Origin: Rallus limicola
Lineage: Eukaryota; Chordata; Aves; Gruiformes; Rallidae
DNA: 64,000 bases
Assembly (NCBI GenBank): GCA_022605955.1
Contig: JAKCOZ010000008.1
Location: 37,178,547 to 37,242,546 of the forward strand
Direction: 5' to 3'
Below the pieces are notes generated by a model, which saw only the letters and a program-made list of their open reading frames with translations, did not search any database and was not told the DNA's origin. This document shows, piece after piece, positions 1 through 13,649 of the stretch; position 1 is the first letter of the stretch, and each line of letters begins with the position of its first letter. Both the position numbers and the translations under genes were made by a program.

Positions 1-3000
1 GTTTCAGCTCAAGTGGAAAACGTGACAACTTATCTCTGCTGACAAGATGCCATATCGAACCTTACAATTAACTCTCCCACGATTATCTGCCCAGCCCATC
101 ATTAGCTTCGCAGTTTTTTGATGGACTGTACGGGCAGCTTTCCTTGATGATGGTCATCATTTGCAGGATGTATATCTATATTATACCACATTAAGGACAA
201 AACTCTCCCCTTGCCACGTAGCTGGGGTTGTCCTCGCCAGCACATCCTCTCTCCTGCAACTGATGGGCCACGTTTGTAAATGACGTGGAGGAAGACGCTG
301 CTGAAAAACACCTTCTCCTCCAAAATGGAGCTCCATCACTGCGCTCCCACCTGTGCCTGTGACCTACAGAAGCAGACTAGAGATGCAAACAGCCAGCCTT
401 TCCCCCTTCCCTCTCTCCCCAGGGCAACCATTAACCTCACATAGTTGTATGTGAAAGCTGATGTATATCCTCATGCTTTACCTCTGCAAGCTCACAACGC
501 CATAAGGAGGAAGATGTGAATTTCACACGCGTGTTCAGCGACTTTCCATACCGACAAAACCCTGTATGTCACCTTGCAAGGTGACTTTCTAGTTTTGCAA
601 GTCAGGAAATATTATTGCCAAGCTCATACCAAGGGATGGGAGAGCTTCTGTGCAACCCAGTATGACAAAGATAGGAGCTCGTTACAGAAAAAGTAGCAAA
701 ACAGTAAACCCAGAGTATGCTGTGGGCAACTTTACATTTATGCAAGTTAACTAAGGCCATTTTAAAATACGCAGAAGCTTGGCCCATGCTCCGGAGCAAC
801 ATGTGACACTTGGTAACCAAACCCCTGAAGTTTGATATTCCATCAAGGGATGGAATATCAAAAACCCTAATCAACTGCATGACACATGGCATAAGACAAA
901 AGTTCTGCTTGGTCAAATCTGACCCTCCTCTGCAGAAAAGCATTAAAAAAAACCCCAATGCAGCTTTTACTTTTAGCAAGCAAGTCCCATGCCTGCCACT
1001 CCCCTAGATGCATTTTGTAATTACAGTCGTTAGGAGAAATTCACTTTGGTTATGACAAAGGGGTGGAAAGGATGAAGTACGTTGTCGACAACCACAACCC
1101 AGAGTTACGAGATGGAACATTAAAGGAAAAAGGAAACCAAGCAATCCTCCTCAGAAGAGTCTCAGGGGCTGTGCTGTTGTACTGTGTGTTATTTGCCATT
1201 TGACAGGCTTACATTTGATACCCTCTTGCAGTACTATGCTTGCAAAACCCACACATGTCCCACTTCTTATCTCTTTATAGTTTTATTATCTGGATGCTGC
1301 ATGTCCTCCAGAAACCAATCTCAAAGACAAGTCCCTCTGTGCCCTCTAAGGACGTGAGAGAAAGCCCTCCTTGATTTGAAAAGGGGGAGAAATCCAACTC
1401 AAACCTGGCCTCGACGGCCCTGGCATGGGATACAACTGACCTGCATTCCCCAACTCCCAAGCATCTGCTCAGAGCGCGCCTGAGATCTGGACTGAAACCA
1501 CTTCACCTGCAGAGCAGAGCTGGGGAAGATACCAACAGAGGAAATCAAGGAGAAGAACTAAACTGGGCACAGCACGTAGGGGCCAAGTGCACCAGGCCAG
1601 GGTACAAGGACTGGGGGTGCAGAAAGCATGAGGAAAAGACGTAATGTACAAGGTACGGGAATAGCACAGCACAAAGGCTGAGGTACAAAAATCCGAGTGC
1701 GGAGCTTCGTCTTTGGCCCACGGTTCCTATTCTCTCTCATACACACACAACCCTCTCTCCTGTGTAACCATTTGCAGCGGAAACAAGGATATTCTGACCT
1801 CTTCTATCTTCGTGTCTTTTGATTTATTTCGTATTTTTGTCAAATCACCTATTTACAAAAACTTGAAACAAACTCAACAGGTGACGCTATTCTCCGCAGA
1901 CCAAAGTCCAGCTTGATCTGGTTTACATTTTTCTTGCATCTTCTTGTTAAATTTTTCCAACAGGCTTTCAAAGTGAAATTAGACTTTTTTGTCAAGCCCA
2001 GCTCCCCAACGCGGCCTTATTCTCAAGTGGCTGGAGATTGATTAATTTGGGTTTTTGATTTGCTGAAGTGACAAGAAGTCAAACGTTACAAAAGCAGGAC
2101 CTGGTGAATGGGATCAATTAAAGAGCAGAAGCAGCAACACAATTAATAGCACCAGGTTCAAGGGGGGAAAAGGAAAGTGCTGATGACAAAAACAACAGCA
2201 ACAGCTCTGACTGCAGCAGGAATCTTTGCCACGACCCAAGGAAGGATGAATCCAAAGAGGGTGGTTCAGAACTTTTTACTGTGCCATTAGTGTTGAAATG
2301 AAATAAGGCAAAGATGTCGGGAGCTGGTGGACTGAATAATAAAAAAATAGCTGGACACTTTCATCTTCTACACATGTGTTTTAAATAGAGGCGAAAAAAG
2401 CAATCCTTTTATTTAAACAGGGGAAGCAATAGACTAAAACCATCTGTAGTTGTATTTCAGACCCATTTCCCCAAGCTGAGATTTTTCTGGCTGTGAAATC
2501 CAATGCTCTACAGCTTCCCTTTACAGCTATTACCATAAATGTTCTATCAAGTTCTTTATATTCCTCCTCGGCCTCAAACCGAAGTTAAAGGGATGCTGCA
2601 ATCGCACAATGACTGCAAGAAGGCTGGAGTCAGGCACGGGTGTACAGGACCGACATTAAAATCCTGTCAAAACTGCAGCTTGGGCAGAAGTCTGCAGATG
2701 ATAACACACACTCGTGAGCACAGGAAAAGGGGTGGCACAAGATTACAGTTTACAGGCTGTGTGGGTGTGGGGAACCCACAAAAAAAGGAAAGCCCAAATA
2801 TTTTTTAAGTACACAGCGCTCGTACCTTTGGTGGGAATTGGGCGCGTCCGGCTGTCGTTTAGCTGGATTCAGCTTGGACACTCGAGCTATTGAGGGTTTA
2901 AATTAACCTGCTGCACTGAAGGAAATTAAAAGGCCACTCTGAGCAGAACTGGGGGATGGAGATGAAAGAGCCTGGGGAATAGTCTCTTTCCACAGTACCT

Positions 3001-4681
3001 ACCATTTTTCCAGCCTTGTGCCTAGGGCCTGTAAATCACAAAGCTATCCTGTCACATACAGCAAGCCCCACCGAATGCCCATGTTCCTGCCTCCTTTCCT
3101 CTAAGAGCAATGTCAATTAAATAAGACAAACAAAGCTTCCTTCTTCCACAAAAAAAAAAAAAAAAATTAAAAAATCTCCCTGCTTTTGGAAGGTCTGGCT
3201 TTTCCTATGTGGCAGCCTGCCTTGAGCCAAGCAGACCTGAAGGCGTGTTTGGCATTGACGGGATCATTTCTGCTCGGCAGCCTGATAAGCCACTTTGCAA
3301 CATGCAGGGGATGTCACCCACAGACCTGGGAGAGAAAGGCAGTCGCAGGGCAGCACGGTACAGGGATTGCAAGGACTGATGCCTGGAATTTCGGAGATAC
3401 CAAGACCTTCACTGCCATCTCCCTTTATCTAAAGGAAAGTTACCTCTAGCTCATTTCCTGGCCACTGCAAAGGAAGCACGGAAGCAGAAATGTCATGTAG
3501 GGTTCAAAATAATCCCCCACCAAAGTACATCGCTCGCTACATTTTCCTTCCTAAGGAGCAATGTGCTACAGTGTGAGCAAAACACCATCTCTCTCCCTAG
3601 AAAAGGAAATATTCCTAGCAAGAAAGGAAGCAACCGTACACTGGTAAGACCCTCTCAAAGCCACTGAAGGAAGTAAGCTCCTTGCATCACAGAAGGAATT
3701 TACCAGCTGACACGAGGAGAGGAAACGTCTATTCCTGAGCGACTCTCCTTTGTTGCCAAGAAGGCGACAAGCAGCATCAGCGGTAAAGACTGACTGTGTT
3801 TCAGAGGACCTGCAAGCCTCCGACCGCGAACTGGAAACTAATCTTTTCCTCTGCACGTCTTGCCTCAAGCAGGTTTAGGTCAGGGGCAGAGATATTATAA
3901 ACTACATCCCCAGTTAACACAGTTCACTGATTTATCTTATCCCACGTTACACAGACGCATCTTTGCGTTTGTCCCCTTCGTACCATACGCCGAATACACC
4001 CCGTGGAAAGATCAAGCATGACAAGTTGTTTGAACACATAAGGACAACAAGCTAGAAAGAAATGCAAGTCTTAGATGTTGCAGGATGCCACCACATCCCA
4101 AGGCAAACATACTTCATGGCTCCTGCTGAACAGACCTACAGACTAGATGTAGAAGGGATGTGTCTAATTCCTCTGGCATAATGTTTTCGCTGGGCAGCAT
4201 CAGATGTGTTGAGAAGATGTGATTCTTACATGGTGTCAGCACGAATCGTTACATACTGGGTGGATGATGCTATGGGCACTGCTTCTCCTGGCCATCAACT
4301 ACATAGAAGATGGAGAGGTGAGGAATATTACAAAAGGCAGCTAGTTATGGGGATTAATTTCAGGTAACCAGTTCTTAGCCACCCCACGAGGGGGAAAGGG
4401 GATGGATGGTCCTTTTGAAGACAAACCGTATGGCTGTGGAACGGTTTCAGGGCAGTATCTGCTGGTTTGATTCCAGGTCACATCTACCTGCCACTTCTGA
4501 AGCCAGGCAGACAATCGGACACCACAAGAATAGTAACTCACTGTGGCATGCTGGCCCTGGGAACCTATCAAGACCATCATAAGTAATGGTGATTTACAGG
4601 CAAGTAAACACCTGGAGCACCACTAAAAGAACACATTGTGGACGAACAAACTACATAAACACCATGACAAATACTGCTTTC

Positions 4682-4735
4682 TAACCTTGGTCACAATGAT
4701 ATGCAAAATAACCTTGGTCACAATGATATGCAAAA
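4682..4735. repeat. Perfect 27-bp tandem duplication
   Basis: Two back-to-back identical 27-bp units (4682-4708 and 4709-4735), starting TAACCTTGGTCACAATGATA. Perfect identity suggests a recent duplication. Confidence 0.95.
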
Positions 4736-6012
4736 TAAATTATGCAGAGAGGATCAGAGCTCCGCCCTCATCTATCTATCGATCAGCATGGTCTTCTGAT
4801 TGCAGAAAGAACTCATTTAACAATATTTTGCTTTGAAATAGAGCCTTGAGGTCTCAGGGCACTTGTAAAATGACAATCCCATGCGGTACTGAATTATCTC
4901 CTACTAAAATATTTACCTTGTACTTAAGACAGGCTAAATAAGACAGAAAGGAAGAACTGCCTCTCTTTAAACTGATGCTCAGAGCCAGGAGAGCCATGTC
5001 TCCTTACTCTACCCTTGCACTTTAACCTTCAGCCTGTATAACCTGTGGATAACTTCAAGGATCAAATGCGCTCACTGGTAATTGAGGTTAGGAAATTCTG
5101 TTGCCAGTCTATGAGACTTCAGCAAGAAGTCTAAGTACCATTGTTTTGGACAAAACCAGAGACTTTCCCTGTTAACGTTTTACAATTAAAGCCACAGAGC
5201 AACTAGGCAGTTAACTGCATTGTGCTAGGTAGGAAATAGACTGAAGCTTTCCTGCCAACATACGTCACGAGTACCGGTGTCAGAAAGGAAAAGAAATAAT
5301 GGAAGCAACAGCATAGATACTCTTCATCGAAGGCAAAGCCAAGCATTTTCCTACTGCAACGACCTACAGCTGGAAAGCAAAACCCTTAATGCAAAGCCGT
5401 GTCTTTGCAGGTGTCAGGTGACACAGCTGTCATTGGCAAACTTGGTTTTAATTTTATTTTTAAATTCAATCAAGCACTCTTTCTACCTCTTCCCAGCTCT
5501 TCCGAGGGTTTAGATAACCCAAGCCAGGCCCCTTCTTATGCCCTCGTGAAAACCCTGCGCCAGAAAACCTGCTCGCCCAGAGCGACTCGTGAACCAGATA
5601 CTCCTCATCGACCTGGACCGTGGGTGGCAGGCACACCCATTGTCGAATGAAGGGCTGATATCAACTGTAAGGAATGAAGAGCCCAGAGAGTGGAAAGGAG
5701 ATGCTCTTCCACCTGCAGGAAGGCCAGGTTTCTGCGCTTCAGCTGTCCCCCAACAATCAGCGGGTTGTGAAGGAGTTGCGTATCGGATTCGACACAGAGG
5801 CTTCTTTCACTCCTTCAACTGTAGATGCTGTGAAGAAGCTTTGAAGCGTTAGATTCCATAGGTAAGGTATACACGACAACCCTCTAAGCCCACGCTCTGT
5901 GATCTGGACTGGAAAGAAACCCAGCCTGCGAACAGACATGCTTGATGAGACAACCGCTCTCATGTTAATTGGAACAGAGACTTCATTAAACCGGAGAAGA
6001 AATAGAAGCACC

Positions 6013-6025
6013 GTGTGTGTGTGTG

Positions 6026-6064
<39 letters not shown>
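6013..6064. repeat. GT microsatellite
   Basis: A GT dinucleotide tract of about 26 units, interrupted once by GC at about 6025; the uninterrupted part is about 6027-6064. Likely length-polymorphic. Confidence 0.98.
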
Positions 6065-6066
<2 letters not shown>

Positions 6067-7993
6067 CTTGCATGTGCTTCATCCGGATCCCGGCAAAACA
6101 AAGCAGTGTGCTTCTGGAGACGCATTAAGCAAGGAATCTAATTATTATAAACCAGTGCTTGAACTTCCAAACCATGGACATCAAAAGAAGAAATTCTGAA
6201 ATTGGGACTCGCTCCAGTAGTAGCTATACATTGGTTGTTACTTTCCCAATTTTGTGTTTAAAACGTTACTAAACTTGATCTAAACTAATAATGTATTTTA
6301 TTATTTCACAGATAATAAAAATGGAGATAAAAAGATCAGGAAAACCAAACACATACCTGTCTGGGGAGTTCACTTATTTCCCTGCTGAAGTCTCACTTAC
6401 AAGGCTCTTAAATTTGGAAATCATTGGGCTTAAGGAATTTCTAAGCCACATTATTTGAATTAGAAGAGTCTACAAAGCGTCACACTTTGCTCTTGCAGTA
6501 TTATGCCTTTCCTGTACATTGACTTAAAAACATGTCTCAACTGATGTTATTATCCGTAAACGTTATTTGTTTTTCGAAAGTTCAAAAATTCCTGTAGGAT
6601 ATTGTGTGAATCCAGCTCATGTACTTATTTCCTTGCAACTATCATTTATCAAGATACATCGCTCCTAACCATGTACAGGCACCCTCACGTGGGATGCAGA
6701 CCTTCAGCTAGTGCCAGAAGATCCGTCCTTCCACTGAACATAGTCGACGTGTTGATATCTTGGGCACAAATTAAGCAGCCTAAGACCACAGGCCACATTT
6801 ATTTCTGTGATAATAGAACTATCTCCAACTATCCGGTGACTGACCTGCCAAGAAACAGCATGGCAAACCTAATTCCAAGCTGCGAGCGCTTCAGATTAAA
6901 GCAATCTTAAACTACAAGCATAGGAGAAAAAGAATAATCTTTGAAAGATTAGACTATGGGTTCATACAGATGAGACTGCAGGACATCCTCCCCAGTGAAG
7001 AATTCATTTCGCACAGGGGTGCAATCCTTGTCCATATTAACCCTCCCATTCTGGTAGATACTAATATAGATATGGAGAAAAGAATATATTCTACAGACTT
7101 TGAAGTGCTGTTGTCTGACAGAAGTTGAGCATCTGAGCTGCAGAGAAACAGTGTGCGGCTGATGTTAGACAAGGAGACAGCGACGGAGGTCTGTGTATTT
7201 TAAAACACAACCTAAAGTTTAAAGCACCCTGTTTCCTGTGATAGCTCTTTCCTTCACTGCTAAGGACTGACTTTTGGTGGTGGCTGAAGATGGCAAGTGA
7301 TGTACTACTGCAAGTTGCAAATCCTGCGCTTGAAGGGCAGGAGTAGGGACTGTCTCCCAGGCATCAGCTACAAGCTGGTAGAGAACTTCTCCTCTTCTCA
7401 CTTTCCTGCCAGACTAAAATAAATTAATAAAAGGCTTTGGTTTGAGGTGGTTCTTCCTTTTCTTGAGAGTGTGGAGAAATGGAGATGTGACAACCAAACC
7501 CAGCTACAGGCAGAAAACGCACTGATTTATTGAATATTGCCAGATAATCAAACCAGACTAATCAACATCAGCCACTAGAAAAGACCCCCAAATCTTCTGT
7601 GTCCATCCCCCCCCACCCACCCCAGGATTATGCCATATGTGTTGCTATTTCAGTTTAAATTTTAAGCGAAACTAAAAGCAAAATGTATATTTAAGCATCC
7701 ATAAGTAAATGTTGGGAAAAAACAAGGCTTTATAGTTCCACTCAAAAAGTTAATTTAGTCACATAAACAATTTACTGACAGACGTTTGGCACTTCAGGCT
7801 GTGAACAAGATTAAGATGAGCATGAGGTTGCCAATGTCAAATTATCCGAAGATGAAAACTCACATTTCTTGCCATTTTTGAACCAAGCACAGGATTTAAT
7901 TGCTGAATGCAACAATTCTTTATATTTTAATCAGGGGGATGGAGGGGGCAGAAAGAAGAGGATCTTAAACAAGGAAAGCAGATGGGTTTCTGG

Positions 7994-8160
7994 AGAATCA
8001 CAGAATCACAAGGTTGGAAGAGACCTTTAAGAGCGAATCCAACTGTTCCTGTCCTACGCTAAACCATGTATCTAAGTACCTCATCTACCCTTATTTTAAA
8101 CACATCCAGGGACGGTGACTCAACCACCTCGCTGGTCAGCCTGTTCTAGGCCCTTACAAC
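7994..8160 (-). mobile_element. CR1 LINE fragment (3' end)
   Basis: The low-coordinate end has the CR1 terminal signature in reverse (AGAATCACAGAATCAC), then GGTTGGAAGAGACC and the GACGGTGACTCAACCACCTC block. This is a 5'-truncated copy of about 170 bp, in the same orientation as AGAP1. It is diverged and non-coding. The truncated edge near 8160 is approximate. Confidence 0.9.
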
Positions 8161-9126
8161 TACAGAATTGTAAAAATCCATAGAGTACAGCTCAGGATTT
8201 GAACAGCAGGGTTAGGTAAGTTCCTCTTTGGAACCCAGCAAAGTTGCACACAAACACCCACAGATGCACTATCCTCCTCAAACCTCAAGACACAAGTTCA
8301 GTTGACGTCTCAAAGGTCTATTGGTGCCACCTCCCCCCTCTACAAATGATCCAGAAGAACCTCTTTTGTTCTTTTAACCTGTAAAGCAACATGTTCTCTG
8401 ATGGATGAGAAGTCCAGTGGGAGCAAATGGCTCCTCTACAGCTTGATTGTCACTGAGCTGCAACCCACAGCCTGGATGACGTGGTGCAAGGAAACAAGCC
8501 AGCAATGTTTGAACACCTACTGCTCAGAGACAGCAGATTGCAGAGGTTTTTGCTCCAGATTACTTGGGGTTTTTTGCAGCATGTCATGCCGGGCAGAATT
8601 TCAGGAACACTGAAAGGACAGATGCCCTCCTTCTACATGACAGGATGGGTTTTTTCCCATCATTTTGGCAACAAACACATACCCAGAGAACAGGAGGTAA
8701 ATCTATGTATGGTGTAAACCCGGTAGGAACCTCCCTAAGGAAAGCCATCACTCTGCCCTGCACACCTCATTATTTTGTGGAACCATGGTCTGCAAAACTG
8801 CATCTTCCCCTCTATGAATTGAAACCAATCTGAAATGGGAAGTCCTGCAGGGTACAAGCATCATTTGCCCCAAGCAAGGTGCTGCGGCAATTCTGAGAAA
8901 GTATGTTTCCTAATCCCTGTCCTGAATGGAAATAGAGATGCTACTGCACTGGTGGGACCTACTTAGGACATGGTTGCATGGCATTTTTTACTATTTCTGG
9001 TTGACTAGGCTACTTCAGGTAAGAGTTTGTCAAAAACGTCAACTGAATTTTAATCCTGGAAGCTTCATACTGAAAGGGGATGGTTCCCCAGGCATTGCTA
9101 AGAAGTAGCACTTTATAAACCAAGTT

Positions 9127-9391
9127 CATAGAATCACAGAATCTTTAAGGTTGGAAAAGATCTCTAGGATCATCAAATCCAACTGTCCATCCAATACCAC
9201 CACGTCAACCAAACCATGTCCTGGAGTGCCACGTCTACACATTTTTTTGAACCACTCCAGGGATGGTGACTCCACCATCTCTTTGGGCAGCCTGGTCCCA
9301 TGCCTGACCGCTCTTTCCATTAAGACATTTTCCCAGATATCCAATCTAAACCTTCCCTGACCCAACCTGACACCATTTCCTCTTGCTCCTC
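9127..9391 (-). mobile_element. CR1 LINE fragment (3' end)
   Basis: Starts with CATAGAATCACAGAATC, then GTTGGAAAAGATCTCTAGGA, the CCAGGGATGGTGACTCCACC block and GGGCAGCCTGGTCCCA. It is a minus-strand CR1, sense to AGAP1, about 265 bp and 5'-truncated at the equivalent of the TGTCCTCTTG region. Similar to, but not the same subfamily as, the copy at 7994-8160. Confidence 0.92.
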
Positions 9392-10875
9392 AAGGTAGGT
9401 CAGGCTGTTCAGAAAGCCAAGGCAATAGTAAGTCGTTGTTAGCAGAGTTTACCCTGCTGAACTGTGCAAGTTTCCCATTTGAAGTATTTGCCAGAATCAT
9501 TCCATCTGTTGGTAACAAAAGGGTGTTAAAAGTACCAAATCATTCCCTTTTCCTTCCTATTCTTCAAGATAATATAAACTACTTGCATATATACTGGCTT
9601 ATACACAGCAAATTTCACAATATTAAATATTAGTAATTTCAGAAAACCTCAGACTAGCTCTAGAGCAGCAAGGAAAAAGGAGAACATGACTTTACCTTCA
9701 CTTTGCAGATGCTGTAAATCTATCCAAAATGATAGAATTTATCCTAGTCAAGAACTTGCCTACTGAATTTGAACAACTCTAAATGATGTTTTCCTCTGGT
9801 CTGCTTTTGAAATGAAAACATTACGGACTCTCAGGAAGCAAGTTGAACCATTTTCTGTTTCAACATGTTGCACAAGATTCCATCATTTAATCATTCCCAG
9901 CGCTTAGGATCAGAAAAGTAAGGCAAGTTGTAAGGTCTGCATTAATATAAACACTCCAATGACCTCTCATACCTCATGGCACAGTGAGAACTCAATTTCA
10001 CATTAATAAACCCCAACACCAAACTGCTAGAAACTCAAAAGACACCAGGTATTACAACTTACATAAATTACAGCCGAGATCAAATGGCCCGTACAAGCAA
10101 TTGTACAGTGATAAAGCCTAAGTGGATGATATTTAAACAGATATTTGATTTACTGTGGAATTTTATATCGTGCTAGAATTCAAATGACAATTTACAAGTC
10201 CAGAGGAAAGAAATCCCTGTCCCGTGCAAACTACTGTTTGCAGTGCTGTTTCAGAAGAGCTTAACAGCATAACTTTAAGAACGAAATTCTTCCCTGTGAT
10301 ATTCTCAGGACACAGCCCCAGAAGCCAAACTATAAAACCTGACATTTAAGAAGAGACTGAACAAGCTCTGCTACTTCATCCCCAGGTAGGAAGGAACAGC
10401 TTGGAGTCTTTTGTGAGCTCAAAGTCTCATGAACCTCATTTCTGCTGTCTCATGTAACTGTAGCTACTTCCTTATCTTCAATAAATGATGCCAAGTTGGA
10501 GGATCTGTCTCTCAAGCTCTTTACAGTAACACAAATTGCAAAGAGCACATAGCAAGGCAGCACCGTCTCTTATGAATGGCAGCAACGCCACTGGTTAATA
10601 TTCATTGGTTTTCCACTGGGAAAAACCACGCATTTCGTGCTCAGGCTTGAGATGCTTCACAACAGTAATCCTGGGCAGCTTTTCCTCAGTGCCTCCAAAC
10701 CACCCTCCTTTTCCCCACTATGGAAGTCTGCAGGAGAAAAAGAACACAGGGGACAAAACAAGAGCCGAATCCATGGAGGAGGAGCAGGCAACACCCGAAG
10801 AGGTTACGAATGGCTCCCCCCTGCATCCAGACAACCCTTCTCATTCCCCAGCAGTGGAGCAACTATAGATAATTC

Positions 10876-10922
10876 TGTGTGTGTGTGTGTGTGTGTGAAA
10901 TAAATAAATAAATGAATAAATA
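10876..10922. repeat. Compound microsatellite: GT run followed by AAAT units
   Basis: A TG tract (10876-10897) is followed directly by AAATAAATAAATAAATGAAT-type tetranucleotides to about 10922. Confidence 0.97.
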
Positions 10923-11329
10923 ACCCATCAAGGAAAAGATTTGTCAAAGAAATATAAATTGCAGGCTTCCAGTGGGATCCAGGAAAACCTCTTGGCCAAT
11001 AGTCGCAGCAGCGGTAATTGTTCTAAATCTATCAATAAGGCTAAGCTGCGCCTTCATTGACTGCAAACACCAATTTCTTTCATGGAGGATTATAAGTTGA
11101 TGTTCATGGTTTCTCTACCACCATTAGGGTGATAAACAGTTTAAACTACATCAGGATCTGACACGTAGATCAATTCTGGGTCCATAAAGAATCTACACAA
11201 GAGGTTCCCGGACAGGGATTTACTGCCCCCAGTTTTTATTCTCTCTTGCTGCTAAAATTACTTCTGTCAAGTACTTACAAGAGTTAGGAAAAAAAAAATA
11301 AATAAAAAGAATGTAAAAAGAATTAATTT

Positions 11330-11760
11330 TTCATGTGCTGCTGCAAGAGCCTTTTTAAATTTCCGAGTTTTTAAGGCAAATATGTTACTGCATTTAAGAT
11401 TATGCTGAGCAGCGGGTGGTATTTAGCTAAATAGTGAGCCACTCGTGCGCTCTGCTCACTATCAAGCAGACAGCAATTTGAACGACCGAACTAAGCTGTC
11501 TAGATTTTCTCCGAGGGCAGTCACAGGCTTCATGTTACCGGTGCCAAATTATATTAGACATTTAATTTTAAACCTCAGGTACTTAAATGTAAAACCTTAC
11601 AACAGTAATAGTCATAAAGCAGTGGGGCATTCCATTTCAGAGAATGGATTTTTCTATTTTTCCCCTTTAATTTAACCAGCACCTCCTGTTTTGTGGCTCT
11701 GCCCACTACAAAGTAATTTATCTAATTAGGAGATGTTCACAGCTGCTTGAAAGACAGAAG
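11330..11760. promoter_or_regulatory. Candidate conserved non-coding block
   Basis: Repeat-free DNA with TTTAATTTTAAACC, TTAATTTAACCAGC and TATCTAATTAGGAG (TAATTA near 11724), and retained CpGs (GAACGACCGAACTAAGC). It lies about 2.7 kb downstream, in transcript sense, of the cassette exon. Confidence 0.25.
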
Positions 11761-13360
11761 CCCCAGGAAACCAAAGGTCTGGTTTGGAAGACTTTGAAAA
11801 GTTCTCCGGAGCCACACAAAGTATTAATTTAATGTGGAGGAAAAAAAAAAAAAAAAGGTGCTGAGAAAAATTGGATCCCAATATGTTATTTTGTCTACAA
11901 TAAAACCATGTGACAATAAGCAGGCGTATTTCTCCAGTACATTGGCATTTGAATTCCAAAAGATGCTTAGCTTCTCACCATACCTGCTGCTCACGCACAC
12001 TATTATCTTTTTATGACTAAAATTCAAAAATCTTTTAATGGGAGGAAATAAAAAAAAAATAAAATAAAATAAAAAAAAACAACCCTTTCCTGAAATTAAA
12101 AAGGGTTTTTCATGCGTCAACTTGCCAGCATAAAGGACACGTCCACGAGCTTACTGAAAGATGATACACCGACAGCAATGAATTATTCTTAAGGTTCTGT
12201 AGCAGTTTGATCACAATACTGCAATTTCTGCTTATGCTTAGTTGCCTAAAACTCACCACGAGTCTTTTTTCCCCCATTAGTCCTTTCTTTCTCATGTATT
12301 TTTTTAAAAAAGGTAATTTAAATTCTATTTTAAATTTTTTTTTTTTTTTTTTTACATTCAGAACTGATCCAAGTCAGGCTTATTCAGAAGTTCCCACCAG
12401 TCACCTGCATGCTTTGAATAAATATTTCCTAGATAATTCCAGCTGTCGTCTCTTTCGATCCAGAAGTAATCACATATGAATGTCAAGTCAGAAAAAGGTA
12501 CTCTGTGTACTTGGAGTAGTAGGAGAGTGTAGGAGAAAAGGTTCCCTTCATCAGGAATAGAGGAAAAAAAAACCCCAAAGCAACAGCATTCTGAAGTAAA
12601 GGGGAAGAGGCAGGAATTTAGGTTGTATTTCTGCTTTTCATCACATTAATTACACGGCACTTCTAAGGCCTCACTGAATTCTGTGTTTTGAAGATTGCTG
12701 CTCACATCTAGCACTAGGGAGCAAGGGGATGGCATCTGCTCACCTCTCTAGGTGCAAAGGACTGAGGACTACATCAAGCTGAAGCTTTGGTATAACCTTT
12801 TAAAAGGGAAATAGAATTGAGGTGGGTTAAAAGAATGAAGCAGCTTGGGAAAAGGGAGAGGAATATATACAGCCTGAACCGTTCACGGAGCTCGGCCTAA
12901 AGGAAGCTGAGCAGGGCGATGCTGATTGCCCCAAAGGACTGGCCAGTTCCCAAAGGAGCAGGTGAGCTGGGAGGACACAGAAGAGAACAAGGCTGAACAT
13001 TTTATCATGTTGCTTAGCCGTATCTCTGTCCGTTGCAAAGGCTGAAATAAAGGATGCTTGCTTTTGAAAATTCTCCATTAAAATCTCATACTGTTCTGAG
13101 GGAAATACCACGTTCCTGGAGATGCTTGTTCCCAAGTTCAGAGCTCCAGAAATGCAGTGCTTCAACATGGGAGCTCACTCGTGCTGCTCACAGCTAAGGT
13201 GACTGTGATTTTAAACCCTCCGTTCTCATAAGGTGCTACTGAAAAGCTGCCCAAAGCTGCTTAAAATCCCATTGCTCAGGTTCAAACCTTAAACCAATAC
13301 ACACATATATGGAACATATATACCAGCCCCTTAAGAGACCTACAGCAAAACTGGGAAAGA

Positions 13361-13649
13361 CTGTTTGTGAGGGCATGGAGTGACAGGACAAGGGGCAAAG
13401 GTTTAAACTAGAGCAGGGCAGGTTTAGATGAGACATGAGGAAGAAGTTCTTCCCTCTAAGGGTGATGAGACCCTGGCACAGGATGCCCAGAGAGGTGGTG
13501 GAGGCCCCATCCCTGGAGACATTCATGGTCAGGCTTGATGGGACTCTGAGCAATCTGATCTATTGAAGATGTCCCTGCTCACTGCAGGGGGTGGGACTAG
13601 ATGGCCCTTGAAGGTCCCTGCTGACCTAATGCAGTCTGTGAGTCTATGA
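13361..13649 (+). mobile_element. CR1 LINE fragment (3' end)
   Basis: Contains GGGCATGGAGTGACAGGACA near its start, GCCCAGAGAGGTGGTGGAGG, and a 3' end of GTCTGTGAGTCTATGAC, a mutated terminal octamer repeat. It is antisense to AGAP1. It begins at nearly the same internal point (CTGTT...GGGCATGGAG) as the copy at 59081 and shares its GGTGGGACTA 3' variant, so the two probably belong to one subfamily. Confidence 0.92.

Noticed and set aside
5757..6199. Open frames with His-Thr or Cys-Val repeats
   Set aside because: They are translations of the GT microsatellite at 6013-6064.
11834..12120. Possible processed pseudogene tail (A-runs)
   Set aside because: The A-rich tracts near 11840 and 12045 have no adjacent gene-like sequence or target duplications that I can see.
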